Source: Castellaniella ginsengisoli (lineage in GTDB: Bacteria > Pseudomonadota > Gammaproteobacteria > Burkholderiales > Burkholderiaceae_B). Taken from it: 64,000 nt of DNA. The translations under genes and the position numbers were made by a program. The first letter of the stretch is position 1; every line of letters starts with the position of its first letter. The stretch lies in assembly GCF_039523235.1 (NCBI RefSeq), contig NZ_BAAAEX010000009.1; one strand, given 5' to 3'. Below, piece after piece: positions 55,482 through 63,908 of the stretch. The notes under the pieces are model-generated. The model saw only the letters and a list, made by a program, of their open reading frames with translations, had not been told where the DNA came from and searched no databases.

Positions 55482-56462
55482 TTAATCCCGCAGGGCGCGG
55501 TCGGGCGCGCGCTCCAGGTCGAGCACCGGTCCGAGCGGGACGATGCCGTTGGGATTGATGGTGCCGTGGCTGCGGTAATAGTGCTGCTTGATGTGATCGA
55601 AATTCACGGTCGCGGCGATGCCCGGTGTCTGGTAGAGCTCGCGGGTGTAGCTCCAGAGGTTCCGGTAGTCGGCCAGGCGCCTCAGATTGCACTTGAAATG
55701 GCCGTGATACACGGCATCGAAGCGGATCAGCGTGGTAAACAGCCGCCAATCGGCCTCGGTGAGGCGCTCGCCCAACAGGTAGCGCTGCCGCCCCAGCCGA
55801 TCTTCGAGCGCATCGAGGCAGGAAAATAGCTGGCTGACTTCCTGCTCATAGACCGCCTGCGACGTCGCGAAGCCGGCCTTGTAGACGCCATTGTTGACGG
55901 CGTCGTAGATCTGCGCATTGAGCGCGTCGATCTGCGTCAGCAGCCCGGCCGGCGCGTAATCGCCGTCCCGCGCGCCGATACCGTCGAACGCCGAATTGAG
56001 CATGCGGATGATTTCCGAGGATTCATTGTTGACGATCATGCCGCGCCGCAGATCCCACAGCACCGGCACGGTCACCCGCCCGCTGTAGCCGGGCTGCGCG
56101 CGCAGGTAGACCTGGTACAGGTACTGCGCCTGGCCGACGGGGTCGGCCACCACGCCGGGGCCGGGGTCGAATGTCCAGCCGTGCTCGCCCATGTACGGGT
56201 TGACGACCGACACGCCGATCATGTGCTCCAGCCCCTTCAGCGCCCGCAGGATCAGCACGCGATGCGCCCACGGGCAAGCCAGCGACACATAGAGGTGGTA
56301 GCGTCCGGCCTCGGCCCGGAAGCCCGCCTCGCCGCTCGGCCCGGCGCTACCGTCCGGCGTGATCCAGTGGCGGAATTGCGCATCGCTGCGCACGAAGCGC
56401 CCACCTGTGCCACTGGTGTCATACCACTGGTCGTGCCAATTGCCGTCGATCAGAAGTCCCAT
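55482..56462 (-). CDS. Glutathionyl-hydroquinone reductase (Xi-class GST, YqjG/EcfG-type)
   Basis: A 326-aa enzyme. The catalytic Cys lies in SLACPWAHRVLI near residue 63; NPYMGEHGWTF and the helical-domain motif ESSEIIRMLNSAF are diagnostic. It removes glutathione from glutathionyl-hydroquinones. Its neighbours (GST, two YceI, cytochrome b561) suggest a quinone/oxidant-response group. Confidence 0.92.
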   Translation of the reverse strand: MGLLIDGNWHDQWYDTSGTGGRFVRSDAQFRHWITPDGSAGPSGEAGFRAEAGRYHLYVSLACPWAHRVLILRALKGLEHMIGVSVVNPYMGEHGWTFDPGPGVVADPVGQAQYLYQVYLRAQPGYSGRVTVPVLWDLRRGMIVNNESSEIIRMLNSAFDGIGARDGDYAPAGLLTQIDALNAQIYDAVNNGVYKAGFATSQAVYEQEVSQLFSCLDALEDRLGRQRYLLGERLTEADWRLFTTLIRFDAVYHGHFKCNLRRLADYRNLWSYTRELYQTPGIAATVNFDHIKQHYYRSHGTINPNGIVPLGPVLDLERAPDRALRD

Positions 56463-56541
56463 GTCCGTTCCTTGTGTGAGCGCGTGGCCGAAGCGCGCGG
56501 GCGGCGGCCCCGCACCGCCCGCCCCGAGCCTGTGCGCCGGG

Positions 56542-57111
56542 TTACTCGCTCACGGCCTCCAGCGCGATGTCGAGCGTCACCTCGTCGCCCACGCCCGGGG
56601 CGAATTTGCCCGCGTTGAAGGCGGTGCGCGAAATCACGGCCGTGGCATTGGCGCCGATGGCGTCTTTCTTCATCATCGGATGCGGGCCGTGGTAGAACGA
56701 CGTCACGGTCAGCGTCACCGGCTTGGTGATGCCCTTGATCGTCAGGTCGCCCTCGATGCTGACAGGCTTGTCGCCGTCGAAGACCACCTTGGTGGACTTG
56801 AACGTGGCCTGCGGAAACTGGGCGGTATCCAGAAAATCGGCGCCCTGGATGTGGCCGTCGAAAACCTCGAACCCGGTGCTCACGGAAGTCATGTCGATCG
56901 TCACGTCGACCCGGGCCTCCTTGGCCGCCTTGTCCAGCACCACGGTGCCCGCTGTTTTGTTGAAGCGCAGGATCTGCTTGGACATGCCCATGTGGTCATA
57001 CGAGAAGCGCGGGAATGTATGCGCGGGGTCCACCGCATACGTCTGGGGCGCGGCCAGCGCCTGCCCGGCAAAAAATACGGCGAAAGCGGCGGCGATGAAG
57101 GGTTTTTTCAT
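56542..57111 (-). CDS. YceI-family periplasmic protein (copy 1)
   Basis: A 189-aa protein; start MKKPFIAAAF at 57111. Signal peptide to about ALA. The mature YceI lipocalin-like barrel has YAVDPAHTFPRFSYDHMG, DVTIDMTSVSTGFEVFDGHIQGADF and LTIKGITKPVTL. YceI proteins bind isoprenoid quinones or lipids in the periplasm and respond to base or oxidants. Second YceI in tandem with the next gene. Confidence 0.92.
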   Translation of the reverse strand: MKKPFIAAAFAVFFAGQALAAPQTYAVDPAHTFPRFSYDHMGMSKQILRFNKTAGTVVLDKAAKEARVDVTIDMTSVSTGFEVFDGHIQGADFLDTAQFPQATFKSTKVVFDGDKPVSIEGDLTIKGITKPVTLTVTSFYHGPHPMMKKDAIGANATAVISRTAFNAGKFAPGVGDEVTLDIALEAVSE

Positions 57112-57169
57112 GATGATTCCTCTATGGTGAATGATGCGGTAAAAGCGGGTTGCCTTGAACAACCGGTGT

Positions 57170-57742
57170 TCAGGGTTTGGCCACCACGCGGAACGTGATG
57201 CCGATGTCGTTGGCGACAATGCCGAAATCCTTCCACGGGCCTTCGCCCACGCCGAAATCGGCGCGCTGGAAAGTAAAGCCGCCTTCAAAGACGCCGGTCT
57301 GGCCGTCCTCCTTGAAGGTGAAGGGCGCCGTCACGGTCTTCGTGACGCCCTTGATCGTCAGGCGGCCCGTCGCCTGGTAGCGGCCGCCGCCGAGTGCGTC
57401 GACCTGGTCCGACGTGAAGACGGCAAGCGGGTGCGCCGCCGTGGCCAGCCATTCGTCCTTCGACAGCTCCGCATTGGCCTCGTCGTAGCCGGCATCGACG
57501 CCGGCCAGCGCCACTTCGATGACGACCTTGGCCGCCTCCGGCCGGGCGGGGTCGAAGCTCAGGACGGGGGCCGCCAGTGCGCCGAAGCGGCCGTCCATCT
57601 TCACGTTCATCTGGCTGTACGCAAAGGCGGCGTGACTGGCCTGCGCGTCGAGCGTGGTGTATTCAACGGCGCCGGCGACAGCGGGCATCCCCAGGCTCAG
57701 GACTGCGGCCAAGGCGAACGGGCGGAAAAAAGCGGTGTTCAT
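57170..57742 (-). CDS. YceI-family periplasmic protein (copy 2)
   Basis: A 190-aa paralogue; start MNTAFFRPFALA at 57742. The signal peptide ends near AGAVEY. It shows AFAYSQMNVKMDG, PARPEAAKVVIEVALAGVDAGY, LTIKGVTKTVTAPF and a GPWKDFGIVANDIG terminus like E. coli YceI. It lies between cytochrome b561 and copy 1, all one strand. Confidence 0.92.
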   Translation of the reverse strand: MNTAFFRPFALAAVLSLGMPAVAGAVEYTTLDAQASHAAFAYSQMNVKMDGRFGALAAPVLSFDPARPEAAKVVIEVALAGVDAGYDEANAELSKDEWLATAAHPLAVFTSDQVDALGGGRYQATGRLTIKGVTKTVTAPFTFKEDGQTGVFEGGFTFQRADFGVGEGPWKDFGIVANDIGITFRVVAKP

Positions 57743-57785
57743 CGGTATGTCCTTTGATGTCTGAAATTCGTGCGCGATCGTGTGC

Positions 57786-58331
57786 TCAAGCCCTGCCGGC
57801 AAACGGCAGCATGCGGGCCATCACCGCATCCTTCTTGATGAAATGATGCTGCAAGGCCGCGCCCACGTGCCCGGCGACGGCCAGCAGGAGCGTGTAGTTC
57901 AGAACGACGTGAACGTTGCCGAACACCTCGCCCAACGCCGCGTTCTTGGCCACCAGATCGGGCAAGGGCAGCACGCCGAACCACACCACGGAAAACCCTT
58001 GCGCAGAACTCATGAGCCAGCCGCTGATCGGGATGGAGAGCATCAGCACATACAGCGCCCAGTGCCCGGCATGCGCCGCCAGACGCGCCTTAGGCCCCAT
58101 CTCCGGCGGCAGATCGGGGGCGGGATGACTCATGCGCCAGGCCAGCCGCATCACGGCCAGCGCCAGCAGCGCGATCCCCGCCCATTTATGCCAGGAATAC
58201 AGCTTCAGCTTGGCGGGCGAAAGCGGCAGGCCTTCCATGTAGAAGCCCAGCGCGAACGTCCCGATCAGGCCGAGGCCGACCAGCCAATGCAGAAAAATGG
58301 CTGTGCGGGTATAGCGCGAGGCTGCGTTCAT
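57786..58331 (-). CDS. Cytochrome b561 family protein
   Basis: A 181-aa four-helix di-haem membrane protein. Start 58331 is preferred over 58337 because of spacing from GGAG. Haem ligands appear in IFLHWLVGLG, LYSWHKWAGI, AGHWALYVL and VAGHVGAALQHHF. CybB-type proteins oxidise ubiquinol and pass electrons to superoxide; paired with YceI in many genomes. Divergent from the LysR gene. Confidence 0.93.
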   Translation of the reverse strand: MNAASRYTRTAIFLHWLVGLGLIGTFALGFYMEGLPLSPAKLKLYSWHKWAGIALLALAVMRLAWRMSHPAPDLPPEMGPKARLAAHAGHWALYVLMLSIPISGWLMSSAQGFSVVWFGVLPLPDLVAKNAALGEVFGNVHVVLNYTLLLAVAGHVGAALQHHFIKKDAVMARMLPFAGRA

Positions 58332-58478
58332 ATTCATCTCCGGGGGGCTGTCCGAATCTGCGCCAGGCCGGGCGGCACACCTTCCGGTCCAGGCGCGCCT
58401 TGACGGCTGCGCCTGCCTGGAACGCCTCGGCGCTCATCGATGGCATCATTCTAAAAATTCCCGAATGAAGAATAAACA

Positions 58479-58518
58479 CTATAATTATTCATATATAATT
58501 CTAATTATAGGAATAATT
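58479..58518. promoter_or_regulatory. A+T-rich nested inverted repeats in the b561-LysR divergent region
   Basis: Within an unusually A+T-rich patch, CTATAATT (58479-58486) faces AATTATAG (58503-58510), and AATTATTC (58483-58490) faces GAATAATT (58511-58518). The site lies between divergent promoters, exactly where a LysR regulator would bind to control the b561/yceI operon and itself. Confidence 0.6.
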
Positions 58519-58542
58519 GAATTCAATCAACCGGAGTGAACG

Positions 58543-59475
58543 ATGGATCGATTGCTGGCCATGCAGGTCTTCGAGCGCGTCGCGCGCGAAGGCGGATTCG
58601 CCGCAGCGGCGCGCGCGCTGGACATCTCGCCGCCCGTCGTCACCCGCCTGGTCGCCGAGCTGGAAACCCAGCTTGGCACACGGCTTTTTCAGCGCACCAC
58701 GCGGCGCGTATCGCTCACCGAGGCCGGCGAAGCCTACCTGGCGCGCGTCCACCAGATTCTGCAGGACGTGGAAGAAGCCGACGCCATCGCCAGCGCGCAT
58801 ACCCACTCGCTGGCCGGCCGCCTGCGCGTGCATACGCAACCGGTGCTGGCCAGCTACGTGATCGCCCCGCTATTGTCGGGATTCCGCCAGCGCCATCCCG
58901 GCATCGTGATCGACATCGACGTCGAAACCTACCGCAACCCGCCCATCGAAGACTACGACATCACCCTGATGGGCGTCGATGCGGACTTCGACGCCGGCAT
59001 CGTGGCCCGCAAGATCTTCGAGTCCGAAGCCATCCTGGTCGCCGCGCCCGCCTATGTGGCCCGCAAGGGCGCCCCCGGGCAGCCGGGCGACTTGAGCCGG
59101 CACGCATGCCTGCGCCTGAAAAAACCGGGCGAACCTCCGGGCGCCTGGCGCATATGGCGCGACGCGGACCCGAAGCACGTGATCGATGTGGACATCGAGC
59201 CGGTGCTGAGCGCCAACCACACCGACACGCTGCTGCGCGCGGCGCTGGACGGCGCCGGCATCACCTCGATCTCGATGGACATCATCGCGCCCTATCTGGC
59301 GCGCGGCGACATGGTGCGCGTCCTGAGCCCCTGGGTCACGGGACGCCTGGCCATGTACGCAGCCCTGCCGAGCCGCAAATTCATTCCGCAGCGTTCGCGG
59401 GTGTTCCTGGACTATCTGGCGGAGTGGATGCGCGCGCAGCACGCCCAGGCATCCGAGGCGGGTGCGGCCGGATGA
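58543..59475 (+). CDS. LysR-family transcriptional regulator
   Basis: A 310-aa regulator: N-terminal helix-turn-helix (AAAARALDISPPVVTRLVAELETQLG near 20-45) and a type-2 periplasmic-binding effector domain. Divergent from cytochrome b561/yceI, so probably controls them; inducer unknown. The next 55 bp downstream are followed by an IS3-family remnant. Confidence 0.93.
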   Translation: MDRLLAMQVFERVAREGGFAAAARALDISPPVVTRLVAELETQLGTRLFQRTTRRVSLTEAGEAYLARVHQILQDVEEADAIASAHTHSLAGRLRVHTQPVLASYVIAPLLSGFRQRHPGIVIDIDVETYRNPPIEDYDITLMGVDADFDAGIVARKIFESEAILVAAPAYVARKGAPGQPGDLSRHACLRLKKPGEPPGAWRIWRDADPKHVIDVDIEPVLSANHTDTLLRAALDGAGITSISMDIIAPYLARGDMVRVLSPWVTGRLAMYAALPSRKFIPQRSRVFLDYLAEWMRAQHAQASEAGAAG

Positions 59476-59529
59476 CTAAGGGCGCTGGGTGGTTTGCCCG
59501 GAACGCTCAGAGAATCACTCGAGGTTCCG

Positions 59530-59800
59530 GGTAATCCCCCCATTTTTAGCGATTGCCAGAAGTAGGCAGGCTACGCGGCCATGGCCAGCCGCTGTTTTGG
59601 GGTGATGCCGCCCAAGGCCATATTTGGGCGTTCGTGATTGTAGGACCACATCCATTCCGTCGCTGCACGTTGGACCTGATCCAGATCTTCCCAGTGATAT
59701 TGGGACAACCATTCGTACCGCACAGTCCGATTGAACCGTTCGACATAGGCGTTCTGTTGCGGCTTGCCGGGCTGGATGTATGATAGGTCATTGGTCATCG
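59530..59800 (-). mobile_element. Truncated IS3-family insertion sequence (transposase C-terminus)
   Basis: The minus strand encodes NDLSYIQPGKPQQNAYVERF...PNMALGGITPKQRLAMAA with stop at 59571: the last ~75 residues of an IS3-family OrfB integrase, including YVERFNR and the final Glu-region W-x-x-YNxERP. Orf A and most of orf B are missing. The end near 59530 (CCCCCCATTTTT on plus) resembles IS3-group termini. Its 5' boundary around 59800 abuts the tRNA-Leu terminator and is approximate. Confidence 0.82.
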
Positions 59801-59823
59801 CAAGATTCGGGTGCTGCCAACAC

Positions 59824-59863
59824 AAAGAAAAAGGCCGTCTCTGTTGATCACAGAGACGGCCTT
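59824..59863 (-). terminator. Native tRNA-Leu terminator
   Basis: A 13-bp perfect stem (59831-59843 with 59851-59863; arm AAGGCCGTCTCTG) with loop TTGATCA is followed by TTTTTCTTT on the minus strand. It lies directly after the tRNA 3' fragment, as expected for the original tRNA gene. Confidence 0.9.
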
Positions 59864-59870
59864 CCGAAAT

Positions 59871-59923
59871 TGGTGCCCGGGGCCGGAATCGAACCGGCAC
59901 GCCTTGCGGCGGGGGATTTTGAG
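59871..59923 (-). other. tRNA-Leu(CAA) 3' fragment: integrative-element attachment site
   Basis: The minus strand reads CTCAAAATCCCCCGCCGCAAG through the T arm (GGTTCGATTCC) to CCCGGGCACCA, the last 53 nt of a tRNA-Leu(CAA). The expected 5' half is absent; upstream sequence (from 59924) does not fit. It is thus one end (attR-like) of an element inserted in tRNA-Leu; the intact tRNA should be at the far side beyond 64000. Confidence 0.85.
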
Positions 59924-60099
59924 ATTGACTTTAAACAGTAGCATTTAACTACGCTGGAACGCGTAAGTGCTTGCTGTGGCTGGTTTTTTAATATGACTGC
60001 CTGTTCTAACCTTACGCCTAGACCAGACCGATTTTGACCACATTTCCGTTGGCGTGGCTCCTGGTTGGTTCCTGCGTTTGCTACTGAACAGGAGGCATT

Positions 60100-61434
60100 G
60101 TGGCCAAGATCAAGCTCACCAAGACCGCCGTCGAGTCGGCGGTACCCACCGAAAAAGACTATGAGTTGCGGGATACCGTCGTCCCCGGGTTTCTATGCAA
60201 AGTTACAGCCCAAGGGCGAAAAATCTTCATGCTCCAGTATCGCACGAATCAGGGGCAACGCCGCAAATCGAAGATTGGTCAGTTCGGAGAATTGACGGTT
60301 GACCAGGCCCGCTCCATCGCCCAGGATTGGTTAGCGGATGTGCGCAAGGGTAGTGACCCCAGCGCGGAGAAACTGGCGGCGCGCAAGGCACCTACGGTTC
60401 AGGAACTGTGCAAGCAGTTTATTAAGGAATATTCGATACCACGCAATAAGCCGAGCACTGTCGAAACCTATCAAGATCAGATTGACCGCTACATTGTGCC
60501 AGCGCTGGGCGCTGTGAAAGTGCCTGATCTGACGCGGGTGCATGTCATGGACATGATGCGTGATATGGCAAGAATTGCCGTCACGGCCAATCGGGTTCTG
60601 GCTTGCCTGCGCAAGATGCTCAACATGGCCGAGGTATGGGGCTACCGTCCTGATGGCTCCAACCCATGCCGCCATGTGCCGAAATATCGGGAGGACGGCG
60701 AGACACGTTACATCACAAACACGGAATTGGCGAGGCTGTATGAGTATCTTGAGCGCGCCGATGTCGAAGGGCTGGAGCATCCGACGTTGACCTTAGCCGT
60801 TCGTTTGCAGTTTGAGTTTTCCGCCCGGATGTCCGAAATCAGGATGCTGGAATGGTCGTGGATCGACTTTGAAAATCGCCGTATTGTTTGGCCGGACAGT
60901 AAGACAGGGGAAATATCCAAACCGATGAGCGAGGTCGCCTATCAGCTTCTGAAAAATGCCTATCGCTTTGAGGGCTCTCCTTATGTGTGCCCGTCTATCT
61001 CTGATAGTCAGATTCCGCTACCTTCCAGCACTTACTACAACGGTTGGCGTCGCATCCTTGACCGTGCCAAGGTGCCGCATGTCGGCACCCATGGTATCCG
61101 GCACCGTGCCGCTACTGATATTGCCAACTCCGGCGTACCTATTAAGGTCGGCATGGCACTCACTGCCCACAAGACCGTTTCCATGTTCATGACATATGTG
61201 CATACGGAGGATGATCCGGTTCGTGCCGCTGCGGAGAAGGTGGCCAACTTGCGTCGGGACACTATAGATAGTCATTTGGAGGTTTCGGTGCCGGCTCCTA
61301 CGGCGACTGAGAATGGACAAATTCGTGCCGACAAGGATAACTACCGCCTATTCAGGCATCGTAAGATCAAGGGACGAAGAACACCGTCGAGGGCCAAGCG
61401 GGCCTTGGCAGCAGGAAAAAGGGTGGTGGCATGA
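60100..61434 (+). CDS. P4-type tyrosine recombinase (integrase)
   Basis: A 444-aa integrase; GTG 60100 follows AGGAGG. N-terminal DUF4102-like arm domain (AKIKLTKTAVESAVPTEKDYELRD), core-binding domain about 100-190, catalytic domain with Arg in FSARMSEIRMLEW, HGIRHR, the later His in ALTAHKTVSMFMTYVH with catalytic Tyr. It acts on the tRNA-Leu att site 177 bp away. G+C is lower than in the chromosome. Its stop overlaps the next start by 4 bp. Confidence 0.93.
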   Translation: MAKIKLTKTAVESAVPTEKDYELRDTVVPGFLCKVTAQGRKIFMLQYRTNQGQRRKSKIGQFGELTVDQARSIAQDWLADVRKGSDPSAEKLAARKAPTVQELCKQFIKEYSIPRNKPSTVETYQDQIDRYIVPALGAVKVPDLTRVHVMDMMRDMARIAVTANRVLACLRKMLNMAEVWGYRPDGSNPCRHVPKYREDGETRYITNTELARLYEYLERADVEGLEHPTLTLAVRLQFEFSARMSEIRMLEWSWIDFENRRIVWPDSKTGEISKPMSEVAYQLLKNAYRFEGSPYVCPSISDSQIPLPSSTYYNGWRRILDRAKVPHVGTHGIRHRAATDIANSGVPIKVGMALTAHKTVSMFMTYVHTEDDPVRAAAEKVANLRRDTIDSHLEVSVPAPTATENGQIRADKDNYRLFRHRKIKGRRTPSRAKRALAAGKRVVA

Positions 61435-61739
61435 TAAAGAAGACGCTTTTCAAGGTAGATAGGCCTGCTGTTCGTGCCTTACCTATTGGTTATGCTGGTG
61501 TTCTTTATGACTTGCTCAATTTCCCAGACACTGTCTGGGAAATTGAGCCTTTCCAAGTCGGCGCAGGTTTTTGCGCGCCGTGGTCGGCCTATGTGGTGGA
61601 GCTGCATATGATTGCAGGTAATCGGCGGCTTGTATGGCGTAGTGCCGTGACCCGTTGGCGAACACAAGAGCGCGCACGGCAAGCGAAGGAGTTGAGGTTC
61701 TACTCGACCTTCAAGCCAGCCGCGGAAGGCGTGGCCTGA
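61431..61739 (+). CDS. Unknown small protein, integrase operon
   Basis: 102 aa, ATG overlapping the integrase stop (ATGA). No family recognised; it has aromatic-rich LYDLLNFPDTVWEIEPFQVG and a basic C-terminus. Its stop overlaps the next ATG (TGATG), so three genes are translationally coupled. Likely part of the integrative element. Confidence 0.7.
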   Translation: MIKKTLFKVDRPAVRALPIGYAGVLYDLLNFPDTVWEIEPFQVGAGFCAPWSAYVVELHMIAGNRRLVWRSAVTRWRTQERARQAKELRFYSTFKPAAEGVA

Positions 61740-62329
61740 TGCAGTGGATCCGTTATTTGCGGCAAGGCTTCATCGAGGTTGCCGACACCCGGTACGACCT
61801 GACACACATGCGTAGCTCTGCTTTTGAGCTGGCAGTTGCTGCGACGGTGCGTTATCCCGCCCTGGCACTGCGTATTGAAGTCGAGTTCACTTCGCATTGC
61901 GTGTCGTTTGGCCCGAAGGCAGGTGAAGCGCTGGACTTTGATGCGTTAGGGCATGATCGGCGGATACTTGACCATCGGGCCGTGGCTCGTGCTTTTTGTT
62001 TCGACCGCTACCGCTGGTCGCTATCACTACCCACGTTGGTGCGGACGTTGGACGGACATTTCTGCAACTTCACTGGGCAGGGTAATTGGCTGGTCATCCG
62101 TGCGGTCGATGACGAGGGCTGGGAAGTGGATTATGAAATCTATTTCCGGTTGCGCCGGCAGGACAAGAATGCCCTGCGCATGGTGATAGAAAGCGCCTAT
62201 GTCCGTGCTCCTGGCACGCCCGACCCCGGTGTCCCACACGATCGCAAGGGTAGGATACGCTTTCAGGTGATGGCGGCCAAAGTGTTCCGGGGAGAGCCGC
62301 TGCGCGACCCCAGCCACCATCGTCGGTAG
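61739..62329 (+). CDS. Unknown 196-aa protein, integrase operon
   Basis: Start ATG 61739 overlaps the preceding stop by one base. Features: aromatic/hydrophobic beta-rich body (YRWSLSLPTLVRTL; GQGNWLVIRAVDDEGWEVDYEIYFRL) and a His/Arg-rich tail. Not recognised; similar proteins accompany integrases of genomic islands, but no function can be stated. A hairpin follows 22 bp downstream. Confidence 0.72.
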   Translation: MQWIRYLRQGFIEVADTRYDLTHMRSSAFELAVAATVRYPALALRIEVEFTSHCVSFGPKAGEALDFDALGHDRRILDHRAVARAFCFDRYRWSLSLPTLVRTLDGHFCNFTGQGNWLVIRAVDDEGWEVDYEIYFRLRRQDKNALRMVIESAYVRAPGTPDPGVPHDRKGRIRFQVMAAKVFRGEPLRDPSHHRR

Positions 62330-62350
62330 CTGAACAGGAGCCGGGAAAGG

Positions 62351-62380
62351 CGAAGCGCCGCATAGGCGGCGCTTCGTTTC
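62351..62380 (+). terminator. Terminator after the integrase operon
   Basis: An 11-bp perfect stem CGAAGCGCCGC (62351-62361) with GCGGCGCTTCG (62366-62376), loop ATAG, then TTTC. T-run short, so efficiency uncertain. Confidence 0.7.
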
Positions 62381-62899
62381 GCGGGTGCTCTTCAATATCA
62401 GCACGGCTGAACCCTGTTTCCAGGGGGCAGATAGACACCTTTGCAGGCCCCGGTACATCTATCTACTGCACAGGATACTCATATTTGAGCAATGGGTCAA
62501 GGTTTTTCACTGGGTCATCCGTTGGAGCCAAGGCCCCTGCTGCAGGATCTTCTTGGTCGGTATCCGAATGTTGTGAGGGCTGACGTCATTTTTCATCCCC
62601 CTTTTCCACACCTTTACCCCAGGAGCACGGTGAGGACATGAGAACGACGAGAACATCGAGCACACGGAGCACCGAAATTTTCTTTTAACCTTATGATAAA
62701 TAACTAATTATCAGAAATTTATGTGCGGAATAATGCAAATTCATTGTCGTTAATTGCGCCGTTATGAGTGGTTTAAGCTATACTGTGTGCTGGTTTTAGC
62801 TACCTGAATGCGATCTATATGATGCGTATCGAATCATTTATTTTCCTAGCGAAGTGGGTGACACTTCCTTCATCATAATTTTCTGAATGAGGTGGGCAC
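62381..62899. other. Low-G+C intergenic region with inverted repeat
   Basis: About 520 bp without a convincing gene. G+C falls sharply from about 62680. An inverted repeat TGATAA (62694-62699) / TTATCA (62708-62713) spans an 8-bp spacer; TATACT lies near 62780 and may be a -10 for the next gene. It may hold island regulation or an origin, but neither is demonstrated. Confidence 0.4.
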
Positions 62900-63652
62900 A
62901 TGGCCACAGCAAAACAAGCAGGTAGCAAGCGGCTCAAGATGTCTGAGCGTGCAGAACAGCAGTTGCAACTGCTATTTCCCGACATTCCTCAGCAATGGTT
63001 GTGGAAGAGGAAGACGAACGACGGGTACACGACACTACCGCGTACGCTACCCTTAGTCATGCAGGCGATAGATCATCAATCCAAAGGTCAACCTGCGGGC
63101 CACACCCTTTTTTGCCTATGGGCACGATCACCCGATCATCCTTTGGTCACTATTGAACACCCCGCTACGTTTGCAAGCGAAGCGGGATTTGATGGGATGC
63201 GCGCTGTAGATACTTGGCGCCGACGCATGAAGACCTTGCAGAAGCTTGGATTCATTGCGCCTAAAAAGGGGCCGTCAGGAGATTTCCATTATGTATTGCT
63301 TTTGAATCCGAACATGGCGGTGGAATGGATGCGGAGCCAGAACCTGATTCAAGCCGATTTGTACGCTCTTTTCCTTAGTCGGTTGACTGAGATTGGTGGC
63401 TATGGGGACATTGAGATAATTCATGCCTACTGGGCCAGCCTCGCGGAGGCAGAAAAGGCGAATGAAGCCGACAATGCCACGGTACCCACAGGAGTGGTCG
63501 AAACCCCTGTGCCACCACCCCCTCCAGCGCCAGCAGTATCGACCACGCTATCCATAACAAACTCAACTCACCCTGACGCGATACCTACTGCGACTGCACC
63601 AACCGCTGCCGCGCGCAAGTCGCCACGTCGAAGACGTACACAAGGGGTATGA
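62900..63652 (+). CDS. Unknown 250-aa island protein, helical with Pro/Thr-rich tail
   Basis: ATG 62900 preceded by GAGGTG. N-terminus basic (ATAKQAGSKRLKMSERAEQQ). Residues about 70-160 resemble a winged-helix module (DTWRRRMKTLQKLGFIAPKK), then a helical stretch, then a Pro/Thr/Ala-rich disordered tail ending SPRRRRTQGV. No family assigned; a DNA-binding role in the element is inference. The next ORF starts 1 bp after its stop. Confidence 0.7.
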   Translation: MATAKQAGSKRLKMSERAEQQLQLLFPDIPQQWLWKRKTNDGYTTLPRTLPLVMQAIDHQSKGQPAGHTLFCLWARSPDHPLVTIEHPATFASEAGFDGMRAVDTWRRRMKTLQKLGFIAPKKGPSGDFHYVLLLNPNMAVEWMRSQNLIQADLYALFLSRLTEIGGYGDIEIIHAYWASLAEAEKANEADNATVPTGVVETPVPPPPPAPAVSTTLSITNSTHPDAIPTATAPTAAARKSPRRRRTQGV

Positions 63653-63653
63653 G

Positions 63654-63878
63654 ATGCATCCCTTACGCAAATCCCAAGGGGGGCGTGGGGATGAACGAGA
63701 CAGCCCATACTGTGCATTCAAGGACGACCGATACCGTTTTTGGGCATTGCTGGTCCGAGACATCAAAGGTGTGCTATGTACGCTCTGTTGGGCTGGCTTC
63801 ATGGCATGGTGCATGTGGCATGGGCTAACCGTTCCGTCCTCGCTATTTAAGGCGGTGTTAACGAGCCTGGGCTTCTGA
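63654..63878 (+). CDS. Small membrane protein
   Basis: 74 aa; one hydrophobic segment DIKGVLCTLCWAGFMAWCMW near residues 37-56. Separated by one base from the previous gene. Its 3' end lies beside an IS3-family end (from about 63885), so the original C-terminus may be truncated. Unknown function. Confidence 0.55.
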   Translation: MHPLRKSQGGRGDERDSPYCAFKDDRYRFWALLVRDIKGVLCTLCWAGFMAWCMWHGLTVPSSLFKAVLTSLGF

Positions 63879-63908
63879 ATCGAACCGGGAATCGCGGAGG
63901 CTGTTTGG

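Noticed and set aside
59871..59945. A complete tRNA-Leu gene at this site
   Set aside because: The 5' half (D arm and acceptor) does not follow; only 53 nt of 3' sequence match.
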